Source: Myotis daubentonii
Lineage: Eukaryota > Chordata > Mammalia > Chiroptera > Vespertilionidae
Assembly: GCF_963259705.1 (NCBI RefSeq)
Contig: NC_081841.1
Location: forward strand, 91,215,063-91,279,062
DNA: 64,000 bases
Direction: 5' to 3'
Every line of letters starts with the position of its first letter. Position 1 is the stretch's first letter. Under the pieces are notes generated by a model. That model ran no database searches. It had not been told where the DNA came from and saw only the letters and a list, made by a program, of their open reading frames with translations. This document shows positions 1 to 10,390 of the stretch, piece by piece. The position numbers and the translations under genes were made by a program.

Positions 1-113
1 ACGCTACCTACTGGGGATCGAGCCCACAACCCAGGCATGTGCCCTTGGCCAGAATTGAACCTGGGACCCTTCAGTCCACAGGCTGATGCTCCATCCACTG
101 AGCCAAACTGGCT

Positions 114-116
<3 letters not shown>
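1..116 (-). mobile_element. Ves SINE, antisense, cut by window edge
   Basis: Reverse complement reads as the tRNA-derived head of the vespertilionid Ves SINE: a GGTTTGGCTCAGTGGAT-like A box region and a GGTTCAATTC B box. The body is followed by a GA run. The 3' half lies outside the window. Confidence 0.85.

Positions 117-152
<36 letters not shown>
117..152. repeat. (GA)n microsatellite
   Basis: About 17 uninterrupted GA units directly abut the SINE head, beyond the SINE's tRNA-like end. Confidence 0.95.
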
Positions 153-156
<4 letters not shown>

Positions 157-558
157 TGGTAGTTTTGGGTTTTTCATAGATGCCCGTTTATCAAATTGAG
201 AAAGTTCCTTTCTATTCCTAGTTCATAGAATGCTTTGTTTTGTTCTTTTATTCATGAAGAAGTGTTGGATTTTATTAAATGTTTTTCTGCATTTTGACAT
301 CTATGTTCATAAGGGGTATTGGTTTGTAGTTCTCTTTTGTTGTTTATATCCTTGTCTGGTTTTAGTTTCAGGGTCATACTGACCTCATAGAATGAATTGG
401 GAAGTGTTCCTTCCTTTTCTATTTTTTGGAAGAGTTTGTAAAGAATTAGTATTAATTCTTTAAAAAATAATATGTAGAATTCTCCAGTGAAGTCATCTGC
501 ATTGAGGGGCCTTCTATGGGTAGCTTTTAAATTACTTATCATTTCAAAACATAGGTTT
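153..558 (-). mobile_element. Old L1 ORF2 fragment (reverse transcriptase region), antisense
   Basis: The minus-strand translation of 252-542 contains LFQKIEKEGTLPNSFYE, a hallmark of mammalian L1 ORF2 just before the reverse transcriptase core. Frames are broken. This is the first piece of one antisense L1 that continues at 1063, 3050, 3373, 4097, 5451, 6041 and 6919, split by younger insertions. Confidence 0.85.
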
Positions 559-1062
559 TATTATTATTCAGGTTGGATGAGGCTTTTAGAGCAGGAGCTG
601 ATTGCTATTGAAAAGCTAGTTTGTTACTCATAGTTCCCGTTTCCACACACAGGGAAATAACAGGTTGGTCAGGAGGCAAAGGGAGCAAGGGGGCAAGGAA
701 AAATGTTGGCAAGAACTTTTTTTTCTGTGGAAGGCAGTATATGCAGGTTTCAAATTGTCTAATTTAAATAATTTCACCAGAATCTGGGCCATAGGGATTG
801 TTCCAAGTTGCCTGGTACGCAGACCTGGGCTGATTAATTAGGGCAGGGGAATAATGGTCCAGATTATAAAATCCTGATAAGGGATGTAGTGCCCGTGTGG
901 ACTTTGGATTTGTTAGTTTGCATATGAGAGATTCAATCACAGGAAATTAGGAACTATTGCTAGGAACTGGCTAACCCTGGAAGGGGAAGTCTCTCCAGGG
1001 TCCACAAAAGCTCTAGATGTCTAAGCACCAGAAATGCAGACTATAAAAAGTCATAATTAATG
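559..1062. other. Unidentified insertion inside the old L1
   Basis: The L1 text stops near 558 and resumes near 1063, so about 500 bp here was inserted. It has no open frame of note and no family I can name. An LTR-like element is possible from its length and mixed composition, but I found no firm TG...CA ends or target duplication. Confidence 0.4.
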
Positions 1063-1290
1063 CACAAATTCAATCTCTTTACTTGTTATAGGACTGTTTA
1101 GGTTTTCTGTTTCTTCTTGAACCGCTTTCAGTAATTTGTGTCTGTAGAAATTTGTCCATTTCATCTAGTTTATCTAAGTTGTTGGTATAGTATTTCCTGA
1201 TAATTCTTTTTTTATTTTTCTAAGATTGGCAGCAATGTCCCCTTTTCACTCCTAATACTGATCATTTGAGTCTTCTCTCTTTTTTTCTTT
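1063..1290 (-). mobile_element. Old L1 ORF2 fragment, antisense
   Basis: The text matches the antisense of the mammalian L1 ORF2 interior upstream of the reverse transcriptase domain. It ends in the T-rich tract CTCTTTTTTTCTTT (1277-1290), which became the target duplication of the next insertion. Confidence 0.8.
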
Positions 1291-2132
1291 TTCTTTTTTT
1301 AAATGCTTTATTATTATTACAATTTTAGCACTGAGGAAGCTTGGTGGTGAATATCTGGCCACTTGATGTTGTTTTGAAAAAGAGGTTAAGTTCAGACTCT
1401 CTTTCTGATAGAATGTAAAGTACTTCTACACGTGTTATCTGTAATTATTATGAAAGTAAATCTTAGTCACTAAAAGAGTATTCACTATCTGAACTTTCTT
1501 CTGCATTTTTTTCACCTTCGCCATCAGGCACTGGAGCATCTGGCCTCTCGAGAAGATCTGGGTTTAGTCCTTCTGATATCATTTTGTTTCTTATTGCCAT
1601 CACTGGGACACCCACCTGAACCATTTTGAGATATCTGGCATATCTTGGATCCTTGGCTACAGTTAAGATATTTTCTGCTGTTACTTCACTTTCCTGTGGT
1701 CCAGATTCTTGTAAACTGTTCTGCTGTGATGGCTCTGAAGTGGTTTCATTTGTGACTCCAGTGACACTTACAGGGGAGACTTCAACTGTGACATCATCTA
1801 GGCCTGGGATAGATGACAACTTTGCATCTAAAATATTGAGAGTTGTTTCAATTTGCTGGATACGAAGAGCAAGGTCTGCCAGCTTCTCCTCACAGGCTGT
1901 GGAGAAGCGGTTGAGGAACTGTACAGTGTGCACCACAAACTGGTTTAGAAATGCCACCGTTCTTTTCTGTTGAATAGCTGGCACCTTGGTCAGGTCAATG
2001 CCTGACCCCATGAGAGGAAGCCTGTCCTCATCCATCTACTCAGCGGGCGGGGGACCCAGGCATCAACCACAAACCCTTCCCGCTGTGGTCCATCCCACCC
2101 CACAATAGTTTAGAACGTCTCCCCAAGTCCCC
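1291..2132 (-). mobile_element. Processed retrocopy of WASHC3 (CCDC53) mRNA
   Basis: Intronless copy of a complete mRNA on the minus strand: 5' UTR (about 2036-2132), full coding region and a short 3' UTR ending in a T-rich stretch on the plus strand at 1291-1301, the expected poly(A) tail. The 14-bp sequence CTCTTTTTTTCTTT occurs on both sides (1277-1290 and 2133-2146), the target duplication left by L1-mediated retroposition into the old L1. Confidence 0.85.
1463..2035 (-). CDS. WASHC3: WASH complex subunit 3 (CCDC53), intact retrocopy ORF, 190 aa
   Basis: The frame is open from start to stop and reads as WASHC3 over its whole length: N-terminus MDEDRLPLMGSGIDLTKVPA, a helical, coiled-coil-prone section (about residues 25-75), a variable Ser/Thr-rich linker (about 86-118), the conserved block ENILTVAKDPRYARYLKMVQ (121-140) and an acidic Ser-rich tail ending SFSD. 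The human protein is about 194 aa, so the length is normal apart from small linker indels. WASHC3 is a subunit of the endosomal WASH complex, which activates Arp2/3 for actin-dependent cargo sorting. Lack of introns and flanking 14-bp repeats show this is a copy, not the parent gene. No promoter is visible. The intact frame means either young age or retained function; I cannot tell which. Confidence 0.85.
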   Translation of the reverse strand: MDEDRLPLMGSGIDLTKVPAIQQKRTVAFLNQFVVHTVQFLNRFSTACEEKLADLALRIQQIETTLNILDAKLSSIPGLDDVTVEVSPVSVTGVTNETTSEPSQQNSLQESGPQESEVTAENILTVAKDPRYARYLKMVQVGVPVMAIRNKMISEGLNPDLLERPDAPVPDGEGEKNAEESSDSEYSFSD

Positions 2133-2403
2133 CTCTTTTTTTCTTTGACAATTTTTAAAATTTATTGCTTCATCCATGTTGTAGTTTTATTTAATCATAT
2201 TGTATTTTAAATGTGCCACAAGAATTAAAATCTTAAAAGTATATAGCGAAGTCTCATGTAAGGCTAATAGCCATGCTCTAAATTTCGGTATTTTCTAAAC
2301 CTACTTTGGAAACAAAGTTTAGTTGTATACAAAGGGATTCTCTTGAATAAGACAACGTGTGCCTGGGAAGAGTTAATTTCCAATGATTTTTAAAGAACAA
2401 TTT

Positions 2404-2570
2404 GCCCTGGCCGGTTTGTCTCAGTGGATAGAGCGTCGACCTTCGGACCGAGGGGTCCTGGGTCCCATTCTGATCAGGGGCGCATACACGGGTTGTGGGC
2501 TCTATCTCCAGTGGGGGCATGCAGAAGGCAGGTGTTCAGTTATGTTTCTATCTCATCTCCCTCTCTCTTC
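2404..2570 (+). mobile_element. Ves SINE
   Basis: Starts GCCCTGGCCGGTTTGTCTCA and carries the tRNA-like head and the CT-rich 3' part. The tail is replaced by a SPIN insertion at 2579. Confidence 0.9.
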
Positions 2571-2578
2571 CTCTAGTT

Positions 2579-2801
2579 CAGTGGTTCTCAACCTTCCTAA
2601 TGCCGCGACCCTTTAATACAGTTCCTCATGTTGTGGTGACCCCCAATTTCATTGTTACAAATTGAACATAATTAAACCATAGTGATTAATCACAAAAACA
2701 ATATGTAATTATATATATGTTTTTCCGATGGTCTTAGGCGACCCCTGTGAAAGGGTCGTTCGACCCCAAAGGGGTCGCGACCCACAGGTTGAGAACCGCT
2801 G
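2579..2801 (+). mobile_element. SPIN non-autonomous hAT transposon, internally shortened
   Basis: Inverted ends CAGTGGTTCTCAACC and GGTTGAGAACCGCTG with the interior known for SPIN_NA elements. Perfect 8-bp target duplication CTCTAGTT at 2571-2578 and 2802-2809. SPIN is the hAT family reported as horizontally transferred among tetrapods, including vesper bats. No transposase is encoded. Confidence 0.92.
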
Positions 2802-3062
2802 CTCTAGTTAGCATTGGAGTTGTCAACAGGCCCCAAGCAAAGAATTCAAGGAAGATTACAATAGCAGCATGGTGCACACTTGGTCGGCCAGAGCCTTCTT
2901 GCCCTCAGGAGGCACGAGAGCCCCTACTCCTTGGCTGTGGCTCCCAGCGATCTGGCAGGACTGCGCTGCCCGCCCAAGCCCTCATGGGCTCGGCGCTGGT
3001 GCCTGCGTGCCCTCGGAGGGGGCAGCGAAGGTCTCCTCTTTTTTTTCTTGATCCGTCTAGCT

Positions 3063-3372
3063 CAGCGGTTCTCAACCTGTGGGTCGAGACCTCTTTGGGG
3101 GTCCAACGACCCTTTCACAGGGTCGCCTAAGATCATCGGAAAACACATATATAATTACATATTGTTTTTGTGATTAATCACTATGCTTTAATTATGTTCA
3201 ATTTGTAACAATGAAAATACATCCTGCATATCAGATATTTACATTACGATTCATAATAGTAGCAAAATTACAGTTATGAAGTAACAATGAAAATAATTTT
3301 ATGGTTGGAGGTCACCACGACATGAAGAACTGTATTAAAGGGTTGCGGCATTAGGAAGGTTGAGAACCACTG
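3063..3372 (-). mobile_element. SPIN non-autonomous hAT transposon
   Basis: Same family as 2579-2801 in the opposite orientation, with the longer interior. Perfect 8-bp target duplication GTCTAGCT at 3055-3062 and 3373-3380; the target lies in the old L1, whose text is continuous once the element is removed. Confidence 0.93.
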
Positions 3373-4640
3373 GTCTAGCTAAATGTTGGTCAATGTCATT
3401 GATGTTTTCAAAGAACTAACTTCTGGTTTTATTGATTTTTTCTCTATTGTTTTTCTTTTTTCTATTTTATTAATTTGCCACTGTAATCTTAATTATTTTC
3501 CTGCTTCTACTTGGTTTGGGTTTAGTTTGCTTTTCTTTTTCCAGTGTCTTAAGGTGTAAAGTTGGGTTATAGTTTGGGGATTCTTTTCCCCTTTTTAAAA
3601 AGCTGTTTACAGCTGTAAATTCCCTTCTAAGCACTGCTTTCACTAAATGCCATCAATGTTCAAATGCTGTACTTTCATTTTCATTCATCTCAAAATATTT
3701 TCTAATTTCCCTTATGATTATTTTCTTTGACTCACTTGTTATTTAGAAATGTGTAGTTTAATTTCCATGTATTTGTGAATTTGCCTACAATTTTTCTGTT
3801 ATGGGTTTCTAATTTCATTACTAGAGTGCAACATTTGTGCACTGGGTGGGGGGTAGGGGTGTCCCTCAGCCCAGGCTGCACCCTGTTGCAGTCAGACATC
3901 CCCTGAGGGGTCCTTAGTGCTGCTGCAGAGGCGGGAGAGGCTCCTGCCACCTCCGGTGTGCTTGCCAGCCAAAAGCCTGGCTTTTGGCTGAGTGGAGCTC
4001 CCCCTGTGGGAGCACATTGACCACCAGGGGGCAGCTCCCGCGAACGGTCGTTCTGCCGTTGGGTTGATTTGCTTATTAGGGTTTTATTATATAGGATGGT
4101 CAGAAGACATACTTTGTATTATTTTAATTCTATTTACCTTTATTGAGACTAATGTAGTCTCATTAGTCTCTATCCTGGAGAAGAATGTCTATTCTTGTGT
4201 TGTGGAATAAACTGCTCCATAACAGTAAGGTATAGTTGGTTTATAGTGCTGTTCAAGTCTTCAGCTTTTTTTAATATTATGCTTAGTTATATCAATTATT
4301 GAAAGTAGGGGTTTGAAGTCTCCCATTATTATTGTTGAATTGTCTGTTTCTTCTTTTAATTCTATCATTTTTTGCTTCATGTATTTGGGGCTTTGTTTTT
4401 GAGTGCAGAGATATGTTTATAATTATATCTTACTGATGAATTGATCTTATTATCACTATTTTTATCATTAAAATCTATTTTTTCTGATATTAGTATAGCC
4501 ACTCCAGCTTTCTTATGGTTGCCATTTTCATGATATATCTTTTTCTATCTCTTTATTTCCAACCTATTTGTATCTTTGAATGTAAAGTGTGTCTCTTATA
4601 GATAGCATATATTTAAATCCAGTTTTTTCTTATCCTCTTT
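3373..4640 (-). mobile_element. Old L1 ORF2 section, antisense, with a nested Helitron
   Basis: Recognisable antisense L1 text (endonuclease to reverse transcriptase region) runs 3373-3820 and resumes without loss at 4097, to about 4625-4640. Reading frames are destroyed. Confidence 0.8.
3821..4096 (-). mobile_element. HeliBat-type non-autonomous Helitron, 276 bp
   Basis: In its own orientation it begins TCCTATATAATAAAACCC at 4096 and ends in CTAG at 3821, inserted exactly between A and T of the L1 with no target duplication. Same subfamily as 31497-31960 and 38368-38833, which share the GACCACCAGGGGGCAG block. No Rep/helicase. Confidence 0.9.
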
Positions 4641-5450
4641 TTTCTTTTTTACAGAAACTTACATTTATTATCTCACCATTCATGTGGGTCAGACACAGTT
4701 TAACTTGGTCCTCTGCTCAGGGTTTTACAAAGTTGCAAAGTGTTGACTAGGGCTGTGGTCTCATCTGAAGCTCAACTGGGGAAAGATCTCGTATGGTTAT
4801 TGGCAGCGGCCCTTTACTAGTGGGCTGTAGAACTGAGTGAGCATCTCAGTTCTTTGTTGCCTATTGGCCAGAAACCACCCTTACTTCCTTGACGCATGAC
4901 CTTCCCAACACAGCCACTTACTTCTTCCATTATCACAGAACTAATGTCATTCTATCATCTTTGTCATATTTATTGGTTAGAAGCCAGACACAGGTCCTAC
5001 CCATAGTAAAAGAGAGTTAGTTATACAAGTCTAGGATTTGGGGAACATGGGTGCCACCTCAGAGTCTGTTCCAGAGTTAAGACACTCAAGGTTACTCAGG
5101 TAGTTATTTGTGGAGTTGAGATTTCACTTCAGTGACCACACTCTTAACATTATGTTGTCCCTTCTGCTGATTCCACAGTCTGTGAGTTCTAAGGCAAAGT
5201 CGTTCCTGGGAGATGTGTCTTGAGTGATGAAACCTGGGTCATTTATTCATCTCTGAAGCTACTGTGAGTCATTAGCACTCAAATTATTAAAACTGGAGTG
5301 GAAGTGAGGCAGTTCTTCAAAGGACTATTGGGATATTAGTACCCCAAATGGTGACGAGATCCTGAGTGTATTCACTTCTGCTGGACACAGACCTCTGCAG
5401 ACGTCCCTGTGCTGGAGAACATATTCTCAGATAGAACCCAAATTGACAAT
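4641..5450. other. Old interspersed repeat remnant, family unclear
   Basis: About 800 bp interrupts the L1. Part of it (4660-4900) resembles widespread mammalian LTR-like repeat text (TTATCTCAC...GGTCCTCTGCTCAGGG), but decay prevents a family name. No coding potential. Confidence 0.35.
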
Positions 5451-5818
5451 CTCTTCTTTTGGAGTGAATTGTTTAATCCATTCACACTTACTGTTATTAT
5501 TTAAATAGTTGGATTTATGTCGGCCATTTTTCTCCCCCGCCCCCATTTTAGTCGTTGTTCCTCTAGTTTTCTTTGTTGCTTTCTAGTGATTATTTTCTAG
5601 TGTAACATTTTAATTCCTTTAGTGGTTTCTTTTTTGCACTTCATTTTTTGGGTTATTTTCTTAGTTGTTACTCTAGGTCTTACCAAATATACCTTCGCTC
5701 ACCAGAATAGACTTCAGTTTTATTCAAACTTAATTATAGACAGAAATAGAAGCTTTACCCCTTTTGTGTTATCTTTGCTCTCCTTTTCCTTTCAACTTCT
5801 TTAAAAGATATAAAACTA

Positions 5819-6040
5819 TCTATAATAATAAAAGGGTAATATGCTAATTGGACTGGACGTCATTCTGGACATTCTTCCTGATGAAGCTGGGGATGGAGGG
5901 AAGCCAGCTGGGTCCCGGGTGTCTGCTGGTGGCTGGAGGAGGAAGCAGCCCAGGTCCTGAGTGCCAGAGGGAAGCCGGTGCTGGAAGCTGGGAGAAAGAA
6001 GGCCAACTCTTGCACGAATTTTTGTGCATCAGGCCTCTAG
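5819..6040 (+). mobile_element. HeliBat-type Helitron, 222 bp
   Basis: 5' TCTATAATAATAAAAGGG, 3' hairpin GCACGAATTTTTGTGC then GGCCTCTAG; preceded by A and followed by T. Shares its interior with the antisense copy at 61731-61896. Confidence 0.9.
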
Positions 6041-6515
6041 TATAAAATAATAATGATAAGTATTGTTGGGTTTGTACCACATATAGATATTTATACATAC
6101 ATATATAACATATACATACATATGTATATTTTATAGAATTTTATGTATTTAAAGAAATTGAGAGAAGAAAGGAGACCAAGTATATATTTATAGAGTTTGT
6201 TGTACTAACCTTCTTATTTACCCTTTCCAGGTCTCTTCATTTGTTCCTGTGGATGTAAATTATCATCCTGTACTATTTCCTTATTCCCATACAACTTTGC
6301 TCCCACCCATCTCCTCTCTGTTGTTATTATTAAATATATTATGTCTCTATATGTTGGAGGCCAAACAATAGTTATATACTATTGTTTGTTACAATTGGTT
6401 TTTAAATCATTTCAGAGAAGAAATATGCATTTATCCTGTTCTTTGTAATGACCTATGCAATTATCTTTCTTGGTGCAATTTATTTATTTGTTAGTATTCT
6501 GGCAGCAAAGTTTTA

Positions 6516-6918
6516 TCCTATATAATAAAAGCCTAATATGCTAAGTGTCCGGGTCGTCTGGTTGTCTGTTCAACCAATCAAAGCATAACATGCTAATGAT
6601 ATGCTAAGGCTATGACATGCACTGACCACCAGGGGGAAGATGCTCCAACAGGTTAGCTTGCTGCTGGGTTCTGGCTGATCAGGACTCAGCAAGATGGGCA
6701 GGACATACCCTGGAACCCTCCTGTGGTCCCTCCAGCTGGCCAACCTCCTGCAGCCCTCCCTGGTCCCGATTGTGCACCAGTGGGGTCCCTTGGCCTGGCC
6801 TGTGCCCTCTCACAATCCAGGACCCCTTGGGGGATGTTAGAGAGCTGGGTTCAGCCCGATCCTGCAGGCCAGGCTGAGGGACCCCACTGGTGCATGAATT
6901 TGTGCACTGGGCCTCTAG
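6516..6918 (+). mobile_element. HeliBat-type Helitron, 403 bp
   Basis: 5' TCCTATATAATAAAAGCC at 6516, 3' GTGCACTGGGCCTCTAG ending at 6918, inserted between A and T within the old L1. Confidence 0.92.
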
Positions 6919-7095
6919 TTGTAATATAAACCAATATAAAATGTGACATAAAAATGGAAGAGGAGAAGTGGTGCAGGTAAGGAATACAGGTGTGCCTTGC
7001 AAAATGTGTGAAATCAAATCGTTCTCTAGGGTCACTTGCTTTCAGACTGAACAACTTTCTTTAGTGCTTCTTATAAGGTGAATCTATGTTTTTTG

Positions 7096-7960
7096 TATTA
7101 AATTGTTGTTGTTTTTACTTAATAATGTACCATATCATTTCTTGTGACTCTTCCTCAAAAACATAACTCACTGCACCTATATGATATTCCATGGTCAACA
7201 TGTATCTCACCATTCTCCTAAGGGGTTATTTTTAACTTTTTATTGTTACAAATGATGCTATCATAAATATCTTTGCATGTATATCATTTAGGAAACATTC
7301 TTTTTTAAAGTATGCAATTAACCTGAGAATATATTTATATCTAAAACCATTCAGACAGCCCAAAGTCCTCCTTCATGGGCCATCCCCATCTTTTCCTTAA
7401 ACATAATCACTCTTACTGGTTGGCATGTGTAACTTTTCATATATTTGTCCATGCATTGACTCACACAGGGATAGGGGGGTGGAGATAGATAGATAAATAG
7501 ATAGAGAGAGATGTTTCTGTGTGTTTTGGTTTTTGGTACTGGTTTTAGTTTTACATCAATAGGATCATCCTATATGTCCCGTATTTGGCTTGCTTTCTTC
7601 ACCTAACAACATGTCTGGAAGCTCTTTCCATGTCATAATTTGAGCACGTTCTTTTTTAAAACTGCTATGTAGAATTCCAGAGTCCTTTAACAAATGTGTG
7701 CTGCATCTCTACTGTGTGGCAGACCCTGAGGATTCAATAACTGTATTCTCATGGAGCTTTACTCTCACAGTATGAATGTACCAAATGAATTCCTATTTTG
7801 ATGAGTGTGTAACAGGTCTTTACCCAAAGACAGATGCTTAGTAGAGAAATTACTGAGTCAGGAAGTGGGATCAGTTTATATTTTTCAGAGGAATGTATGA
7901 GAATGATAGCTTGTTCTTTTGTAAATGAAAATTTTGTGGGTTTTTTTTGTTGTTGTTGTT
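7096..7960. other. Anonymous AT-rich DNA
   Basis: Possibly further decayed L1 or other old repeat text (for example 7180-7300), plus a GATA-rich short run near 7485-7510. I see no gene. Confidence 0.4.
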
Positions 7961-8171
7961 AATCCTCACCCAAGGATACTTTTCCATTAATTTTAGAGAG
8001 AGTGGAAGAGAGGGGCAGAGACAGAGGTAGGGGAAACATTGATATGAGAGAGACATATTAATTGGTTTCCTCCTGGGTTAAGCATACAACCAGGTATGTA
8101 CCCTTGACTGGAATTGAACCTGGGACCCTTCAGTCTGCAGACTCTATCCATTAAGCCAAATAGGCTAGGGC
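7961..8171 (-). mobile_element. Ves SINE, full length, antisense
   Basis: Runs from the tail complement AATCCTCACCCAAGGATAC to the head complement AGCCAAATAGGCTAGGGC. The TGGGTGAGGATT-type tail marks a Ves subfamily. Confidence 0.9.
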
Positions 8172-8281
8172 TGTGATATTTTTTAATATTTAAAAATATA
8201 ATGTTTAGGAAACCAAGATGGTGGAATAGGTAAATGCCAGTACTTGCCGCTTCTCACAACCAAATCAAAATTACAGCTAAA

Positions 8282-8562
8282 GCCCTAGCTGGTTTGGCTT
8301 AGTTGATAAAGTGTCGGCCTGCAGACTGAAGGGTCCTGGGTTTGATTCCAGTCAAGGGCACATGCTCCGGCTGCGGGCTCGATCCCCAGTGGGGGCATGC
8401 AGGAGGCAGCCAATCAATGATTCTTTCTCATCATTGATGTTTCTATCTCTCTCTCCCTCTCCCTTCCTCTCTGAAATCAACAAATATTAAAAAACAACAA
8501 CAAAAATGAGAAATTGTGTATTAAATAAAATTAAACAGCCTTTTTTTTTTAAAAAAAAAGAA
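8282..8562 (+). mobile_element. Ves SINE with long A-rich tail
   Basis: Starts GCCCTAGCTGGTTTGGCTTA and ends in an A-rich tail. Target duplication AAAATTACAGCTAAA / AAAATTACAACTAAA at about 8267-8281 and 8564-8578, within the L1 5' UTR. Confidence 0.9.
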
Positions 8563-9161
8563 AAATTACAACTAAAATACAGAACAACCATCATTCTGAA
8601 CCACCTGAAATCTGACTGAATGGAAACCCTACAACTAGAGAAGTAAAGAAAAAAGTACATCCAGACTGGTAGGAGGGGCGGAGGCATGGAATAGGTTGGT
8701 CTGACATCCACGTGTGGCATGTTTTTAATCCAGAGGGATATCTCAGCTGCACCGGTATCCCATGAGAAAAAAGGGGTCCCAGCTCACCCAGCCCCCCAGC
8801 CAGGGTTTCAGAGGTGGGACGAGAAGTCCCCATAACTTTGGGTTGAAATAACCAGCAGGGATTGTGGTTGAGTGACATGGAGGCTGTTGAAGATGCAGGC
8901 AGTCCCTCTTAAAAGGGCTGGCACATGGACTTACTCAGATATGATCCTTCTGAGCTCCAGCCATGGGGGGAATTTGGGGACATATGGGGAGGAACTGGAT
9001 TGTCTGGCATCAGAGCAAGAATTCAGGCATGGCTTTCTCCCAGACAGGGATGCACACAGGGGTCATTATTCCTCTGCTGAGACCTCCCCATCACAGAACT
9101 GACTGGCAGCCATATCTGAGTTTCCATCAGCCTGGCTCACACTGTTTGCCATACCCTGGTG

Positions 9162-9590
9162 TGCTGGAAGCTATCCCTTGTCTACACTATCATGAAAGTG
9201 CAAACAGGGAACCCAGAAGGCTGATGGACCTTGAGCTTTGGCAAGGGCTAAAGCTATGCACCGATTGTTCTGTCGAGACAATGGTGGCTCAAGCAATTTC
9301 CTGACCTAATAGTCTCAAAGTAAATCTTTACTAATATTTACTGACCTTTAAAGATAGTCTGTCTGCTACCAGATTGCCTGCCTGCCGGCCTGACTAAGGG
9401 CAAGATGTGTATCAAAAATTGAATAAAAAGCTAACAGGCCCTGGGCACCAGTGAAGCCTTTCCACTAGAGAAAGACTCTCCGCCTGGACCCCCATGATTT
9501 CCAAATTCGTATTTCTTGTCTAGTGTATTCATTTGTGTGCGGCCCTTCTCCAGGTCCTGAACCCTAGCCATGCCGGATGTGGCTTTCACA
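9162..9590 (+). repeat. 5' LTR of the provirus
   Basis: Begins TGCTGGAAGC directly after CTGGTG and ends TTTCACA. AATAAA polyadenylation signal at 9422-9427. Length 429 bp. Confidence 0.92.
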
Positions 9591-9614
9591 TCTGGTACCT
9601 CCAACGAAGGACAC
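9591..9614 (+). promoter_or_regulatory. Probable tRNA primer-binding site (Lys-like)
   Basis: Two bases after the LTR the sequence reads TGGTACCTCCAACGAAGGAC. The TGG start and CCAACG...GG core resemble betaretroviral tRNA-Lys sites, with several mismatches. The tRNA assignment is inferred by resemblance only. Confidence 0.6.
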
Positions 9615-9750
9615 CTGGAGAAGATTCGCCAGAGTGAAAAACAAAGTCCACCAGAAAGGTGGGGGAAATTCATCGCGTACAAAGCCCATGCCAGCTTTGG
9701 AAGTCGTGATCTGTAAGGGGGTGGGAACATCTTTTATTTTTGCCAGGCTA

Positions 9751-10390
9751 ATGGGGCAGAATTCGAGTAAAGGGGAAAAACTTTATTATAGACTTTTGGC
9801 TTGCATGCTCAAGGATAAAAGAATTAAAGTGTCAGAAAGTATCCTCTTACAGTTATTATAGAACATAATCCTTGGTTTCCTGAAGAGGGTACATTAGATG
9901 TTAAATGTTGGGAAAGAGTAGGTCAGAACTTGAAAAAAACTCATCAGTAGGAGAAAAACTTGCCTTCAAATTGTTTCTCCTTGTGGAACACAGTATTGCA
10001 TTTGCTAGAACCTTTTAGAGAGGCAAAAGAGGATAGACCTCCTCCCCTTGCACCCTCTGCTCTTAAAGAGGAGCAGAAAGAAAAATTGGAGGAGCAGCCT
10101 TCATGCCCTCCTCCACCTCCATGTCCTGATCCTGAAACATTTAATTTGCCGCTAATAGAATCACCTGTGCAAAGAGCTATCTGAGAAGGATTAAAGGACA
10201 TGACGGTGGAGGAGAGACTTTTCCTATTATACAGGTAGCTGACCCACATTTTCCAAATCAAATAATAGGACAGCATGAAAAATTTGACTTTAAAATGATG
10301 AAGGCCTTGTGTGAGAGCATAGTACAAAATGGTCCTACTGCTCCTTTTATTGGAGAAATTATGACTATGAAAAGCATTCTCATTTATTAA
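9751..10390 (+). pseudogene. gag remnant (matrix start to beginning of capsid), broken
   Basis: A frame opening MGQNSSKG at 9751 matches the myristoylation-type start and first helices of betaretroviral matrix. It meets a stop within about 40 codons; homologous text continues in shifted frames. A proline-rich stretch near 10080-10130 (including PPPPP) looks like the late-domain region, and a capsid-start-like segment lies around 10210-10345. Several stops and frameshifts make it non-functional. The rest of capsid and all of nucleocapsid are absent. Confidence 0.8.

Larger units (their letters stand above)
2147..3035 (-). other. Unidentified insertion at the same T-rich target, possibly a second retrocopy
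   Basis: A third copy of the T-rich target (CTC, eight T, CTT) lies at 3036-3049, where the L1 text resumes. About 890 bp between 2147 and 3035 was therefore inserted next to the WASHC3 retrocopy. The right part is GC- and CpG-rich, the left part AT-rich with AATAAA-like motifs on the minus strand, as expected of an mRNA copied in antisense. No protein is recognisable. A Ves SINE and a SPIN element later landed inside it. Confidence 0.4.
5451..7095 (-). mobile_element. Old L1, antisense, later section, with two Helitrons
   Basis: Antisense L1 text continues at 5451-5818, 6041-6515 and 6919-7090; flanks rejoin cleanly when the two Helitrons are removed. No open frame. Confidence 0.75.
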
